Positions 15,858-24,698 are shown, counted from the first letter of the stretch. The stretch is DNA of 53,383 bases from Chloroflexota bacterium (GCA_028873975.1 JAPPMO010000106.1:1-53383); one strand, 5' to 3'. Numbers and translations: made by a program. Notes: a model not told the origin generated them from the sequence alone.

Positions 15858-18164
15858 ATGCTGGAAAGAACTCTATATGTGAGGGGCAACGGGCTGCGCG
15901 TCTTGGTTGCGGCGCTTTTCTTGCTTCTTGTTTTGGCGATAGCTGCTACCCCGGCGCCATTTATCGAGGCGGAATTCGGCGGCGCGTCCGTTGAGATCGC
16001 GGCAGACCGGGCATGGGCGCTGTGGCCGGGGGATTGCGTGACAATCACTTGGGACCTCGAGGGCATCCATTCGCTCTATGTTGACGGGCAAGGCAAGATC
16101 GGCTGGGGCGAGATGATGTATTGCCCTTCGACAGACGCGAGCAGCCCCGTTTTTGATATCACGGCTGAGAATGGTCAATTACGCGCCTATGAGTTGAATA
16201 TCCGATATCTTCCAGCGGCTGTGGCGCAAAGTCTCCAGCTGCTGTTGTTAATATCGCCCTTTCTCGTCGCTGCATTTTATCTCGTCACGCTGCGGATGAC
16301 TGATCCAATCCCGCTGAACGCTTCTCCGGTTTTGGCATTGCTCGCGCTGTTGTTTTTTCTGGCGCTCGTCCAAACAGCGCAGGCTTACACCATTGGGAGT
16401 CTTCTCGGCGGTCTGGGAAATATCTTCGCAACCCGAGCCTGGCAGAGTTTCGGTCTTGTTTTGGCTGGGCTCGTTTTCATACCGCTGGTTTTTGAGTATT
16501 GCAGCCGGGGCATAAGGAAAAAGCTGCGCGCGGACTTCCTTGTCATCGCAACCTTTTTTGCCTTCATTCTACTGCTCTATCTGCCCTACGGCTTCGACTC
16601 CATTGGACAATACGAGGAGTGGGTTAAGCGAGCTTTTCTTGAAGGCAGGCCATCGCGGATAAGCAGGGAAGTGCTGGGGCGTTTCTTCTTACTATACGGG
16701 GACTCACTTGCGGAATCTCTGGATTCCAATTCATTTGTAGGATTTCATCTGCTCCATTTGCTTATGTTTTGTGGGAAGCTGACATTTTTCTATGGTATTT
16801 TGCGCCGGTTGCGAGTCGACAAACTATCGGCATTCGTCACAACTATCGTTTTTATGGTTTATCCGGTCAACGCTTCATTGCTGTCATCGCGGTCATTCCC
16901 GCTGTCTCTCTCCACACTGGCACTGCTGGCCGCGATAAACATCGCCTTGGATTACTTGCGGGAACCCGGCAGGTTGAGACTGCTGGGTATATGGTCAGCG
17001 CTGATTTTGACTTTGTTCGTATATGAGAGTGCTTTTGTCATAATTCTTGTCGTACCGCTTTTGTGGCTGCTGCGGAGATCAGGAAAAACTTGGCAAAACT
17101 TCAACATGACCATGATCTGGTATCTCCTCCCTGCGTTCAAGATCGTCTATTTGCTGATCCTGGCAATCGGAGGATTGAGGTTCTATGGCATACAGTACGT
17201 CGTAGGACCGATCCGCGCAGACCGCAACATCCTGGAAAATGTGAACTACTATGTCGATGTCATAGCGGGCGTGTATCGTCAAGTCATTTGGGATGGGTGG
17301 CGCGAGGCGATTGCAGCCATGGGTGCGAACACGTACCTTGCGCACACACTGATGGCGGTTGCGCTTACAGCCATCGTCATGCTGCTGCTGGCAAGTGATA
17401 AAAGAGCAAACGCGCTGCCATCCCGAAGAGCGGCGATGTTTTGGCTCGCAGGAGGACTGCTCTTTATTTTGCCGTCAATAGGTGTTGGCATGTGGATTGA
17501 CAAATACCAGGCAGAATTCTGGCGATTATATATATTCGTGCCTTCTGGCGCCTCAATTGCCCTTTTTGGACTGTTGCTTCTGCTAACTGAGCCAATTAGA
17601 AAAGGGAATATTCGAAAGCGCCTGGTCATTGTCATGAGCCTCTTGCTCATCCTGCCGGCAACGTCGCGCCTTTTTGTACAACACGCGCATTTCCATGACA
17701 GCGCTAATGCCAAGGCAAGCATTCTATGGCAGATTGTTGAACAAGCGCCGCATTACGACTCGAAGGCCCGCCTGGTTCTGCTCACGAATATGTCGCTCGA
17801 TAAGCTTTCAGAACTTGGAATTGACGAGTTGTGGAGTCACATGTTCGACAGCGCCATCTATCTACTATATGGGGAAAGCCGTCCTATGGTCTCCTCATTA
17901 TGTATTTTGGGCGGGACCTGCAGCACGAATGACATAGACGAAAGCTTGCAATACCTTGATACCGACACCGATTACAGTGATATCGTTATATTCCGTCTCA
18001 ACGATGACCTCACCGTCGAACTCCTGCCCGAACTGCCCTCGGAACTCGGCGGGTCAAGCAAGTCCAGCTACAATCCCGGTCGCTTGATTGACGCCGCCGC
18101 GCCCATGCCGCCGCGCGCCCTCACCATGCTGGCATCGGCGCGGCGCGCTCCCGCGAATCCATGA
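15858..18164 (+). CDS. GT-C-like multi-pass membrane protein with Ig-like domain, paralogue 4 of 6
   Basis: About 768 residues from ATG 15858; an in-frame TTG at 15843 that overlaps the previous stop would add five. The layout is a signal anchor (about 12-30), an Ig-like domain with GDCVTITW (Cys60) and MMYCP (Cys89), and the multi-helix core. The outside-loop motif is YLPYGFDSIGQYEEW (241-255), where the first Trp of the usual W-E-x-W is Tyr while Glu253 is kept. VYPVNASLLSSRS, VYESAFVIIL and IWYLLPAFK follow. The Ig-like segment encoded by 15990-16126 is almost the same DNA as 18328-18464 in paralogue 5. The last 50 or so codons are almost the same as the 3' end of paralogue 5, ending in ...LASARRAPANP. 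Co-transcribed with its neighbours. Confidence 0.7.
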   Translation: MLERTLYVRGNGLRVLVAALFLLLVLAIAATPAPFIEAEFGGASVEIAADRAWALWPGDCVTITWDLEGIHSLYVDGQGKIGWGEMMYCPSTDASSPVFDITAENGQLRAYELNIRYLPAAVAQSLQLLLLISPFLVAAFYLVTLRMTDPIPLNASPVLALLALLFFLALVQTAQAYTIGSLLGGLGNIFATRAWQSFGLVLAGLVFIPLVFEYCSRGIRKKLRADFLVIATFFAFILLLYLPYGFDSIGQYEEWVKRAFLEGRPSRISREVLGRFFLLYGDSLAESLDSNSFVGFHLLHLLMFCGKLTFFYGILRRLRVDKLSAFVTTIVFMVYPVNASLLSSRSFPLSLSTLALLAAINIALDYLREPGRLRLLGIWSALILTLFVYESAFVIILVVPLLWLLRRSGKTWQNFNMTMIWYLLPAFKIVYLLILAIGGLRFYGIQYVVGPIRADRNILENVNYYVDVIAGVYRQVIWDGWREAIAAMGANTYLAHTLMAVALTAIVMLLLASDKRANALPSRRAAMFWLAGGLLFILPSIGVGMWIDKYQAEFWRLYIFVPSGASIALFGLLLLLTEPIRKGNIRKRLVIVMSLLLILPATSRLFVQHAHFHDSANAKASILWQIVEQAPHYDSKARLVLLTNMSLDKLSELGIDELWSHMFDSAIYLLYGESRPMVSSLCILGGTCSTNDIDESLQYLDTDTDYSDIVIFRLNDDLTVELLPELPSELGGSSKSSYNPGRLIDAAAPMPPRALTMLASARRAPANP
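15990..16126 (+). repeat. Shared Ig-domain DNA block, copy 1 (paralogue 4)
   Basis: These 137 bases are nearly identical to 18328-18464 and encode the same stretch of the Ig-like domain, with long exact runs such as GAGGGCATCCATTCGCTCTA. Only a few substitutions lie in the middle. The flanking coding sequence is much less alike, which points to local gene conversion. Confidence 0.7.
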
Positions 18165-18326
18165 ATAGAAAAGGCATGCCCGCATGAATACCGGACCAGG
18201 TTTGTCGCTCCCTTCGCCCGCAACGCGCGCGCTGCTGGTCCTCAATGCTGTACTGCTTTTTCTGCTCGCTCTGGCGATACATAACAGTCCGGCGCCCCGC
18301 ATAGAAATCGAGTTCGGCGGAGCAAC
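18012..18326 (+). repeat. Gene-junction repeat, copy 1 (end of paralogue 4 to start of paralogue 5)
   Basis: This roughly 315-base unit covers the last 50 codons of one paralogue, the 19-base spacer AATAGAAAAGGCATGCCCGC and the first 45 codons of the next. It recurs at 20347-20661 with few changes. About 140 bases from 18120 are identical by eye, running across the stop, spacer and start. The spacing between copies is 2335 bp. Confidence 0.75.
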
Positions 18327-20499
18327 AGTTGAGATCGCGGCAGACCGGGCATGGGCGCTCTTGCCGGGAGGTTGCGTGACGATTTCCTGGGATCTCGAGG
18401 GCATCCATTCGCTCTATGTTGACGGGCAAGGCAAGATCGGCTGGGGCGAGATGATGTATTGCCCGACACTCGTTTCAACAAGCCCGCAATTTGACATTAC
18501 TTCGGCAAATGGCGAGGAGCGCTCGCTGTCTCTGGATCTTCGCTATTTGCCCATGGAATTGCTTCGCAGTCTGCTGTTTTTCGTGATTTTGACCCTCTTG
18601 CTGATCGCGCCATATTATCTTGTCACAATGCGATTCGGGTCGCCACTGCCGCTCAACAGGCATATTGGATTGGCATTGCTTGCATTGCTGATCGCTTGCG
18701 TTCTTGGTCAAACCGGGGATGCCTTTCGCTTGCAAGGCCTTGTCGCTTTTCTAGGCAATTTGTTCGCAAGTCATTCCTGGCAATTGTTCGGCGTCGCGAT
18801 GGGCGGCGTCGTCTACATCCCGCTTCTCATTCGCGCGCTGAAAGCGGGGCGCGATCGGAGAGCGACCGCGGACTTCGCCGCTATCGCGGTTTTCTTCGTG
18901 TTCCTGCTCCTGCTTTACCTCCCCTTTGGCTTCGACAGCATCGGTCATTGGGAAGAGTGGGTTGTTAACGCCTACTTCGAGGGGCGGCCATCAAAGCTGA
19001 GCATTGAGCTCATTACCCGTATTTGGGCGGTTATACCACATGCGCTTGCTTACGTCATCAGTTCCGAGTCCTTCACAGGTTATCATGTGGTGAACTTTTT
19101 CTTGTTCTGGGGCAAGCTGGCGCTGCTCTATGGCATTCTGCGCCAGTTGCGCCTGGCGCCGGTTTACGCGTTCTTAACGACCATGCTGTTTATGGTCTAC
19201 CCCGTCAATTCGGGCTTGATGTCATTGCGCTCAATCGTGCTGCAATTCAGTATGCTGGGGCTTTTGGCGGCGGTCTATCTCGTGCTGGACTGTCATCGGA
19301 AGAATCCAAGTCGATTGCAGCTGCTGGGCATCTGGCTTGGTCTCATTTTCAATGTTTCGAGCAGCGAATCCGCCTTTGTCTTGATTCTGTTGGCGCCCGG
19401 CCTTTGGTGGGGGCGCTGCCGCAAGCCAGTTTGGTACAAAGTGAATTGGACGGTACTTTGGTATCTGTTTCCCGCTTGCAAGGTAATCTATCTTTTCTCG
19501 CTAATGTCAGTAGGCCAAGACTTCTATACCAGCAACCGGATCTCCGGCCTGTTTGCCACAGAGCGCGCCGGAACGCTGGCGCCAATGCAACTGATTCAGG
19601 TCCTTGCCAGAGTTTATGAGAATACCACGTATCTGGCTTGGACAGAGGCGTTTGATACGCTCGGAAATGGTTCCTGGTTAGCCTGGAGCCTGATGATGGT
19701 GGCTGTCGTTGCCGGAGCCACCCTATTCCTCAGTCATGTTCAGCGCGTCAAGACACTCCCGGCGAAGAAGGACGCCGGTCTTATGTTGTTGGCGGGGCTC
19801 GTGTTAATCACACCTTCTGTTGCGGTTTTTATTTGGTTTTCAGATTACCGCATTGACCCCTGGCGCATGAACTTTTATGTTCCGATCGCGGCTTCAGTCG
19901 CAGTTTTGGGCTTGTCTGTGCTGCTCGCGTCTCCGCTTGGATCTGGGCGAACCCGAAGCATCGCAGTCTCCGTATTGCTTCTCGCGCTTATGGTTCCGGC
20001 GGCAAATCGACTGCTGCAGCAGCATGCCGACTTCACACGCAGCGCCCATACCAAGGCAATCATGCTACATCAGATGATGGAGCAGGCGCCGGCTTTCGAT
20101 TCAAACGCTATCGCGATCATGCTAACGGACTGGAGCTTGGACGAGCTTGAAGAACTAGGGATTCTTGAGTTTGAGTCCAACATGCTGGACAGCGCATTCC
20201 ATGTATTGTGGCAGGACCAGGGTCCTCGATTCGCTGTCTTTTGCGCTCGGCAGTGTCACCCAAGCGATATTGATTACCACCAGTATGGATTGAATGAAGG
20301 ATCTGACTTTGACGAAATGGTGATTTTTCGCATATACGACGATTTGACCGTCGAACTCCTGCCCGAACTGCCCCCCGAAATCGGCGGGTCAAGCAAGTCC
20401 AGCTACAACCCCGGGCGCTTGATTGAGGCCTCCGCGCCCCTGCCGCCGCGGGCCCTCACCATGCTGGCATCGGCGCGGCGCGCTCCCGCGAATCCATGA
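18184..20499 (+). CDS. GT-C-like multi-pass membrane protein with Ig-like domain, paralogue 5 of 6
   Basis: This 771-residue protein has a signal anchor (about 14-33), an Ig-like domain with GGCVTISW (Cys64) and MMYCP (Cys93), and the multi-helix core. YLPFGFDSIGHWEEW (245-259) carries Asp251, Glu257 and Glu258. Next come VYPVNSGLMSLRS, SSSESAFVLIL, LWYLFPACK and MNFYVPIAAS. The N-terminal 40 residues and their DNA are nearly identical to paralogue 6. The Ig segment is nearly identical to paralogue 4, and the C-terminal 50 residues are shared with both. The core between them is clearly diverged, so the gene is a mosaic. It starts 19 nt after paralogue 4 inside a duplicated junction sequence. 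Function inferred as for the family. Confidence 0.7.
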   Translation: MNTGPGLSLPSPATRALLVLNAVLLFLLALAIHNSPAPRIEIEFGGATVEIAADRAWALLPGGCVTISWDLEGIHSLYVDGQGKIGWGEMMYCPTLVSTSPQFDITSANGEERSLSLDLRYLPMELLRSLLFFVILTLLLIAPYYLVTMRFGSPLPLNRHIGLALLALLIACVLGQTGDAFRLQGLVAFLGNLFASHSWQLFGVAMGGVVYIPLLIRALKAGRDRRATADFAAIAVFFVFLLLLYLPFGFDSIGHWEEWVVNAYFEGRPSKLSIELITRIWAVIPHALAYVISSESFTGYHVVNFFLFWGKLALLYGILRQLRLAPVYAFLTTMLFMVYPVNSGLMSLRSIVLQFSMLGLLAAVYLVLDCHRKNPSRLQLLGIWLGLIFNVSSSESAFVLILLAPGLWWGRCRKPVWYKVNWTVLWYLFPACKVIYLFSLMSVGQDFYTSNRISGLFATERAGTLAPMQLIQVLARVYENTTYLAWTEAFDTLGNGSWLAWSLMMVAVVAGATLFLSHVQRVKTLPAKKDAGLMLLAGLVLITPSVAVFIWFSDYRIDPWRMNFYVPIAASVAVLGLSVLLASPLGSGRTRSIAVSVLLLALMVPAANRLLQQHADFTRSAHTKAIMLHQMMEQAPAFDSNAIAIMLTDWSLDELEELGILEFESNMLDSAFHVLWQDQGPRFAVFCARQCHPSDIDYHQYGLNEGSDFDEMVIFRIYDDLTVELLPELPPEIGGSSKSSYNPGRLIEASAPLPPRALTMLASARRAPANP
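18328..18464 (+). repeat. Shared Ig-domain DNA block, copy 2 (paralogue 5)
   Basis: Second copy of the 137-base block at 15990-16126, in the same position within the neighbouring paralogue. Paralogue 6, whose first 40 codons match paralogue 5 even better, does not share this block: its matching region diverges after ATTTCCTGG/ATCACTTGG. The block therefore has its own history. Confidence 0.7.
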
Positions 20500-20661
20500 A
20501 TAGAAAAGGCATGCCCGCATGAATACCGGACCAGGTTTGTCGCTCCCTTCGCCCGCAACGCGCGCGCTGCTGGTCCTCAATGCTGTACTGCTTGTTCTGC
20601 TCGCTCTGGCGATACATAACAGTCCGGCGCCCCGCATAAAAACCGAGTTCGGCGGGGCAAC
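20347..20661 (+). repeat. Gene-junction repeat, copy 2 (end of paralogue 5 to start of paralogue 6)
   Basis: Second copy of the unit at 18012-18326, offset by exactly 2335 bp at its start, at both stops (18164/20499) and at both starts (18184/20519). The equal lengths show that paralogue 5 equals one repeat period, yet most of its coding sequence has diverged from both neighbours. Confidence 0.75.
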
Positions 20662-22825
20662 TGTTGATATCAGGGCAGACCGCGCCTGGGCGCTGCTGCC
20701 GGGGGATTGCGCGACAATCACTTGGGACATGGCGGGGACAAAGACGATTCATGTTGATGGGAGTAGCAATTCTAACTCCGGCGCGATGGCATATTGTCCC
20801 TCGCTACAGGGTACAAGCCTAACTTTTCAAATTGCCGCAAGCAATGGCGAGGAGCAGAACTTCGCACTCAATATTCGCTATCTCCCGTTGGAGTTGAACA
20901 AGTGTTTGTATCTGCTGGCGATTCTGAGCCTGCTTATTCTCGCTCTTTACTATTTTGTGACTGAGCGCATTTGCGCGCCGATGCGCTTTGAATTGACGCA
21001 TTTGCTGGCGGGCGCGGCTCTGTTGACGGCTTGCTTGCTTTGCCAAACAAGCAGCGCGTTCCGCATTGAATCGCTGCTAGACGGATTAAGTAGGGTGTTC
21101 AGCAACCTGGCTTGGCAGTCTTTTGGGCTCTTGTTGTCGGGCTTTGTTTTCATTCCATTAGCCGGGCAAGCACTGCAAACGGGTCTAAAGAACCGATCGC
21201 GGGAAGACTTTGTCGCTATTGCGGCCTGCTTTCTTTTCATGCTCATTCTTTACTTGCCGTTTGGCTTCGACAGTGTCGGTCAATGGGAAAGTTGGGTATT
21301 TCGCGCATTCCTGGAAAGCGATCAATTCCCCGTCAGTTCCGAATTGGTTTCACGCTTTTGGATCCTCGTTCCCAGCATTCTGGCAAATCACCTAACCCCA
21401 GAATCCTTCGTCGGATACCACCTCGTCAATTTCTTTTTGTTCTGCGGCAGTTTAGTTCTCTTCTACGGTATCTTGCGCAAACTAAATGTTGGTCCGCTTT
21501 TCGCGTTCCTGACGACAATCCTGTTTCTGGTGTACCCGGTCAATACGGGTTTGATGTCATTGCGGCACTTCTTGATGAATGCCAGAGTGCTCTCGCTATT
21601 GGCCGCGGTCTTTTTCTGTTTAGAGTTTGTAGAAGATCCAAACCGATTGCGATTGGCGGGCTTATGGTTGGCTCTACTCTTGAATGTGGGTTCTTATGAA
21701 GCGGGCTACGCTATCATCGCCGTCATTCCGCTCTTATGGTGGTGGCGCAGCCCACGTTGGAGCTGGCGACAAATCAACATAAGCACTATCTGGTATCTCT
21801 TTCCAGTAGTGAAAACAGTCTTCATTCTGCTATTAAATCTGGACAGTAGAGCATTCTACGGCAGCGGTTGGGTTTCAGAGGCTCTGGAGCCCCAGCAGTT
21901 TGCGCTTGATTCCGTCGCTTATTATGCAGGCATAATCGAAGGCGTATATCGCCAGGCTTTTTGGTATGGCTGGCGGGAAGCGCTGTCCGCCGTAAGTCAA
22001 AGCGCGTGGATTCTGCCGGTGTGCGGCGCGTCTTTGCTCACGGGATTGACTGCGGTCTATTTAGCGCAGCGCCCTAGCTCGATGCGGTTCTCTTCAAGGC
22101 GGCAAATTGCTTTTGGGTTGCTAAGCGGCCTACTGTTCATCTTGCCCTCAATTGGCGTATTGATGTGGCTTGAGAAATACAATACTGATTTGTGGCGGAT
22201 GTACATTTATGTACCTATTGGAGGCGCGATTGCCGTTTTTTGTTTGATACAGCTTGCCGCTTCTTTCATCAAGAAGCGGCAAATTCGCAAGACATTTATT
22301 ATCGGCATATGCCTGATTGCGATATTTCCCGGGCTCGCCCGTCTGTTTGATCAACATGCGGATTATGTGAACAGCGCCAACAACAAAGCCAAGATCTTGC
22401 TTCAGATCGTGGAGCAAGCTCCCGCCATAGACTCAGATGCTTATGTGGTTCTCATAACAGAGTTGCTTGGCACGGAACTGCGAGCCAAGGGCGTATCGGA
22501 GTTCCGCACAGGAGCGTTCGTGAATGCCCTGCGCGTGTTATATCGGGACCCGGATCTAAAATATGCCTTTATCTGCATCATTGATAAGCGATGTTTTCTG
22601 GATGAGTATTCGACGCAAATCTTTCATTTGGAACAAAACACAGACTACAGTAATGTGGTATTATTCCGCCTCTATGACGACCTTTCCGTCGAACTCCTGG
22701 CTGAACTGCCCCCCGAACTCGGCGGGTCAAGCAAGTCCGGCTACAACCCCGGGCGCTTGATTGACACATCCGCGCCCCTGCCGCCACGCGCCCGCTCCAT
22801 GCTGGCATCGGCGCGGCGCGGCTGA
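20519..22825 (+). CDS. GT-C-like multi-pass membrane protein with Ig-like domain, paralogue 6 of 6
   Basis: This 768-residue last member of the array has a signal anchor (about 14-33), an Ig-like domain with GDCATITW (Cys64) and AYCP (Cys93), and the multi-helix core. YLPFGFDSVGQWESW (245-259) keeps Asp251 and Glu257. Then come VYPVNTGLMSLRH, GSYEAGYAIIA and IWYLFPVVK, and a C-terminal domain with FICIIDKRC. The first 40 codons duplicate those of paralogue 5. The tail (ELLAELPPELGGSSKSGYN) matches paralogues 4 and 5 but ends in ARRG, lacking the APANP end. The start lies exactly 2335 bp after that of paralogue 5. The phosphoglycerate mutase gene begins 87 nt downstream on the same strand. Confidence 0.7.
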   Translation: MNTGPGLSLPSPATRALLVLNAVLLVLLALAIHNSPAPRIKTEFGGATVDIRADRAWALLPGDCATITWDMAGTKTIHVDGSSNSNSGAMAYCPSLQGTSLTFQIAASNGEEQNFALNIRYLPLELNKCLYLLAILSLLILALYYFVTERICAPMRFELTHLLAGAALLTACLLCQTSSAFRIESLLDGLSRVFSNLAWQSFGLLLSGFVFIPLAGQALQTGLKNRSREDFVAIAACFLFMLILYLPFGFDSVGQWESWVFRAFLESDQFPVSSELVSRFWILVPSILANHLTPESFVGYHLVNFFLFCGSLVLFYGILRKLNVGPLFAFLTTILFLVYPVNTGLMSLRHFLMNARVLSLLAAVFFCLEFVEDPNRLRLAGLWLALLLNVGSYEAGYAIIAVIPLLWWWRSPRWSWRQINISTIWYLFPVVKTVFILLLNLDSRAFYGSGWVSEALEPQQFALDSVAYYAGIIEGVYRQAFWYGWREALSAVSQSAWILPVCGASLLTGLTAVYLAQRPSSMRFSSRRQIAFGLLSGLLFILPSIGVLMWLEKYNTDLWRMYIYVPIGGAIAVFCLIQLAASFIKKRQIRKTFIIGICLIAIFPGLARLFDQHADYVNSANNKAKILLQIVEQAPAIDSDAYVVLITELLGTELRAKGVSEFRTGAFVNALRVLYRDPDLKYAFICIIDKRCFLDEYSTQIFHLEQNTDYSNVVLFRLYDDLSVELLAELPPELGGSSKSGYNPGRLIDTSAPLPPRARSMLASARRG
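22685..22819 (+). repeat. Third, partial copy of the junction repeat (3' end of paralogue 6)
   Basis: The last 45 codons of paralogue 6 match the 5' half of the junction repeat (GTCGAACTCCTG...GGCGGGTCAAGCAAGTCC...). The match stops at CGGCGCGG, just before the stop codon. There is no seventh paralogue after it, so the spacer and start half is absent. Confidence 0.65.
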
Positions 22826-22912
22826 CCCAATCGCAAAGCGCTTATTCAGCGGGCAAGAAAACTGTGTTATAAGTGTCCCGGCAAACAGCGCGCGATGCAG
22901 GGGAAACTGTCG

Positions 22913-24469
22913 ATGGCTCGAAAACCGGTGATGCTGATCGTTTTGGATGGCTGGGGCATACGCGAAACTGAACATGGCAACGCGATTGCGCAGGCGGAAA
23001 CCCCTAATCTCGATCGCTGGCGCAGCACCTGCGAACGCGCGATCCTGCATTCCTCCGGTCAGCATGTCGGCTTGACGCCGGGGCAGATGGGCAATTCCGA
23101 AGTCGGCCACCTCAATCTGGGCGCCGGGCGCATCGTCTACCAGGATATCTCGCGTATCGCCAATGCCATTGCCGACGGATCACTGGCGCGGCACACAGCG
23201 CTTCAGGATGCCATTCGGCATGTGCGGGAAAGCCGCAAACAACTGCATCTGATCGGCTTGCTCGGCAGCGGTGGCGTACACAGCCATAGCGATCATCTCT
23301 ACGCGCTTTTGGACATCGCGAGAGAAAATGCCATAGACCCTGTGCTGCATGTGATCACCGACGGGCGTGATACGCCAACCCAAAACGGCATTTCCTTTTG
23401 TCGCGAGCTCACCGACAAGCTCGCTGTCGACGGCAACGGGCGCGTGGCGACGGTCAGCGGACGTTATTATGCGATGGACCGCGACAGGCGCTGGGAACGC
23501 ACGCGCCTGGCTTATGACGCGATGGCATTTCGGGTGGCAGAGCGAAGGGTGCCCGATGCCCAATCCGCGATACAAATGTCATACGACGCCGGCCTGACCG
23601 ATGAATTCATTAAACCGACAGTGATCGGCGACGACGATAGCCTGACAATTGATCCAGGCGATGTACTCCTCTGCTATAACTTCCGCGCCGATCGCATGCG
23701 ACAGCTCGCGCGCGCTTTTGTCCAGCGCGACTTTGCTGGCGCCGATCAGTTCCGTCCGATAGACGATTTGCGGCTGATTACCATGACGGAGTATCTGGAA
23801 GGACTGACGGAGCAAGTCTTGTTTCCGGTAGAACTGCTGCGCGATACACTGGCTGAAACGATCAGCCGAGCCGGCAAGACACAATATCACAGCGCCGAGA
23901 CCGAGAAATATCCGCACGTGACATTCTTCTTCAACGGCCGCAACGAAGCGCCTTTCCCCGGCGAAACGCGAAAGATCCTGCCGTCGCCCCGGGTCGCCAC
24001 TTACGATTTGCAGCCGGAGATGAGCGCTGAGGAGCTGACCAGTGAAACGCTGAAACGCTTGCGCCTGGCTGATGATGATTTCCTGCTCGTCAATTTCGCT
24101 AATCCCGACATGGTTGGTCATACCGGTTCGCTGCCCGCAGCGATCAAAGCGGTGGAAACGGTTGAGGCCTGCGCTGGCCGATTGGTCGACGCCGTACTTG
24201 AGAAGGGCGGCGTCGCCATTGTCACTGCCGATCATGGCAATTGCGAGCACATGATCGACATGGTAACCGGCGAGGCGCATACCTATCATACTGTGGGACC
24301 GGTTCCGCTATTTGTCATCGACGCGCGCGCCTACCACGATTTGCATGCCTGGGGTCGGCTGGCGGATGTCGCGCCGACCGTGCTGGATTTGCTGGGGATC
24401 GAGCAGCCGGCGGAGATGACCGGCAGGAGCTTGATCCGCGTCACAAGATTGTCGTCTCGGCCCGAGTAA
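22913..24469 (+). CDS. gpmI: 2,3-bisphosphoglycerate-independent phosphoglycerate mutase
   Basis: The enzyme interconverts 3- and 2-phosphoglycerate in glycolysis using two Mn2+ ions and a phosphoserine intermediate. From ATG 22913 it has 518 residues, normal for the family. Motifs in order are MLIVLDGWGIRE at the start (metal Asp), GQMGNSEVGHLNLGAG with the nucleophile Ser, GSGGVHSHSDHL, DGRDTP, YYAMDRDRRWERT, NFRADRMRQ, EKYPHVTFFFNG, NFANPDMVGHTG and TADHGNCEHM (metal ligands). The start at 22913 is preferred over ATG 22895 because AGGGGAAA at 22899-22906 sits six bases before it. It follows the membrane-protein array by under 100 nt and may be transcribed with it, although its function is general metabolism. 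Confidence 0.95.
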   Translation: MARKPVMLIVLDGWGIRETEHGNAIAQAETPNLDRWRSTCERAILHSSGQHVGLTPGQMGNSEVGHLNLGAGRIVYQDISRIANAIADGSLARHTALQDAIRHVRESRKQLHLIGLLGSGGVHSHSDHLYALLDIARENAIDPVLHVITDGRDTPTQNGISFCRELTDKLAVDGNGRVATVSGRYYAMDRDRRWERTRLAYDAMAFRVAERRVPDAQSAIQMSYDAGLTDEFIKPTVIGDDDSLTIDPGDVLLCYNFRADRMRQLARAFVQRDFAGADQFRPIDDLRLITMTEYLEGLTEQVLFPVELLRDTLAETISRAGKTQYHSAETEKYPHVTFFFNGRNEAPFPGETRKILPSPRVATYDLQPEMSAEELTSETLKRLRLADDDFLLVNFANPDMVGHTGSLPAAIKAVETVEACAGRLVDAVLEKGGVAIVTADHGNCEHMIDMVTGEAHTYHTVGPVPLFVIDARAYHDLHAWGRLADVAPTVLDLLGIEQPAEMTGRSLIRVTRLSSRPE

Positions 24470-24472
24470 TGC

Positions 24473-24698
24473 CGAGTCGCGTATAAGGCTTGTCCGCTAC
24501 TGGGTCATGCTGACGCGCTTTTTCTACCCCATCCCCCGGCCCCTTCCCCGAAGCATCAGGGAAGGGGAGCTAAACTTGGCGGATTTCGTAATAATTTGTT
24601 GATTTTCGCAAGGATCGCCATCTTTTTTGTATTGATTCGGTATTGTCCTGGTTTCCATTAGGTACAATTTGCAGTATCGGACAAGCCTTATAGACTCG
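24473..24698. mobile_element. Small MITE-like element with long terminal inverted repeats
   Basis: The left arm (24473-24501) and right arm (24673-24698) are inverted copies sharing TATAAGGCTTGTCCG without a mismatch (24482-24496 and 24678-24692), plus GAGTC outside and TACTG inside. The element is about 226 bp, carries no gene, and contains a C/G hairpin (CCCCTTCCC...GGGAAGGGG, 24537-24567). This is the shape of a miniature inverted-repeat element, though a single copy is visible here. It fills most of the 317-bp gap between gpmI and the convergent hydrolase gene, where the hairpin could also stop transcription. Confidence 0.5.

Noticed and set aside
18012..20661. Junction repeats considered as an assembly error
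   Set aside because: The cores between differ strongly, and starts, stops and spacing are consistent, so a simple misjoin would not create this pattern; still worth a read-level check.
22895..22912. Earlier ATG for phosphoglycerate mutase
   Set aside because: It has no ribosome site and would add six residues before the conserved start; ATG 22913 has AGGGGAAA upstream.
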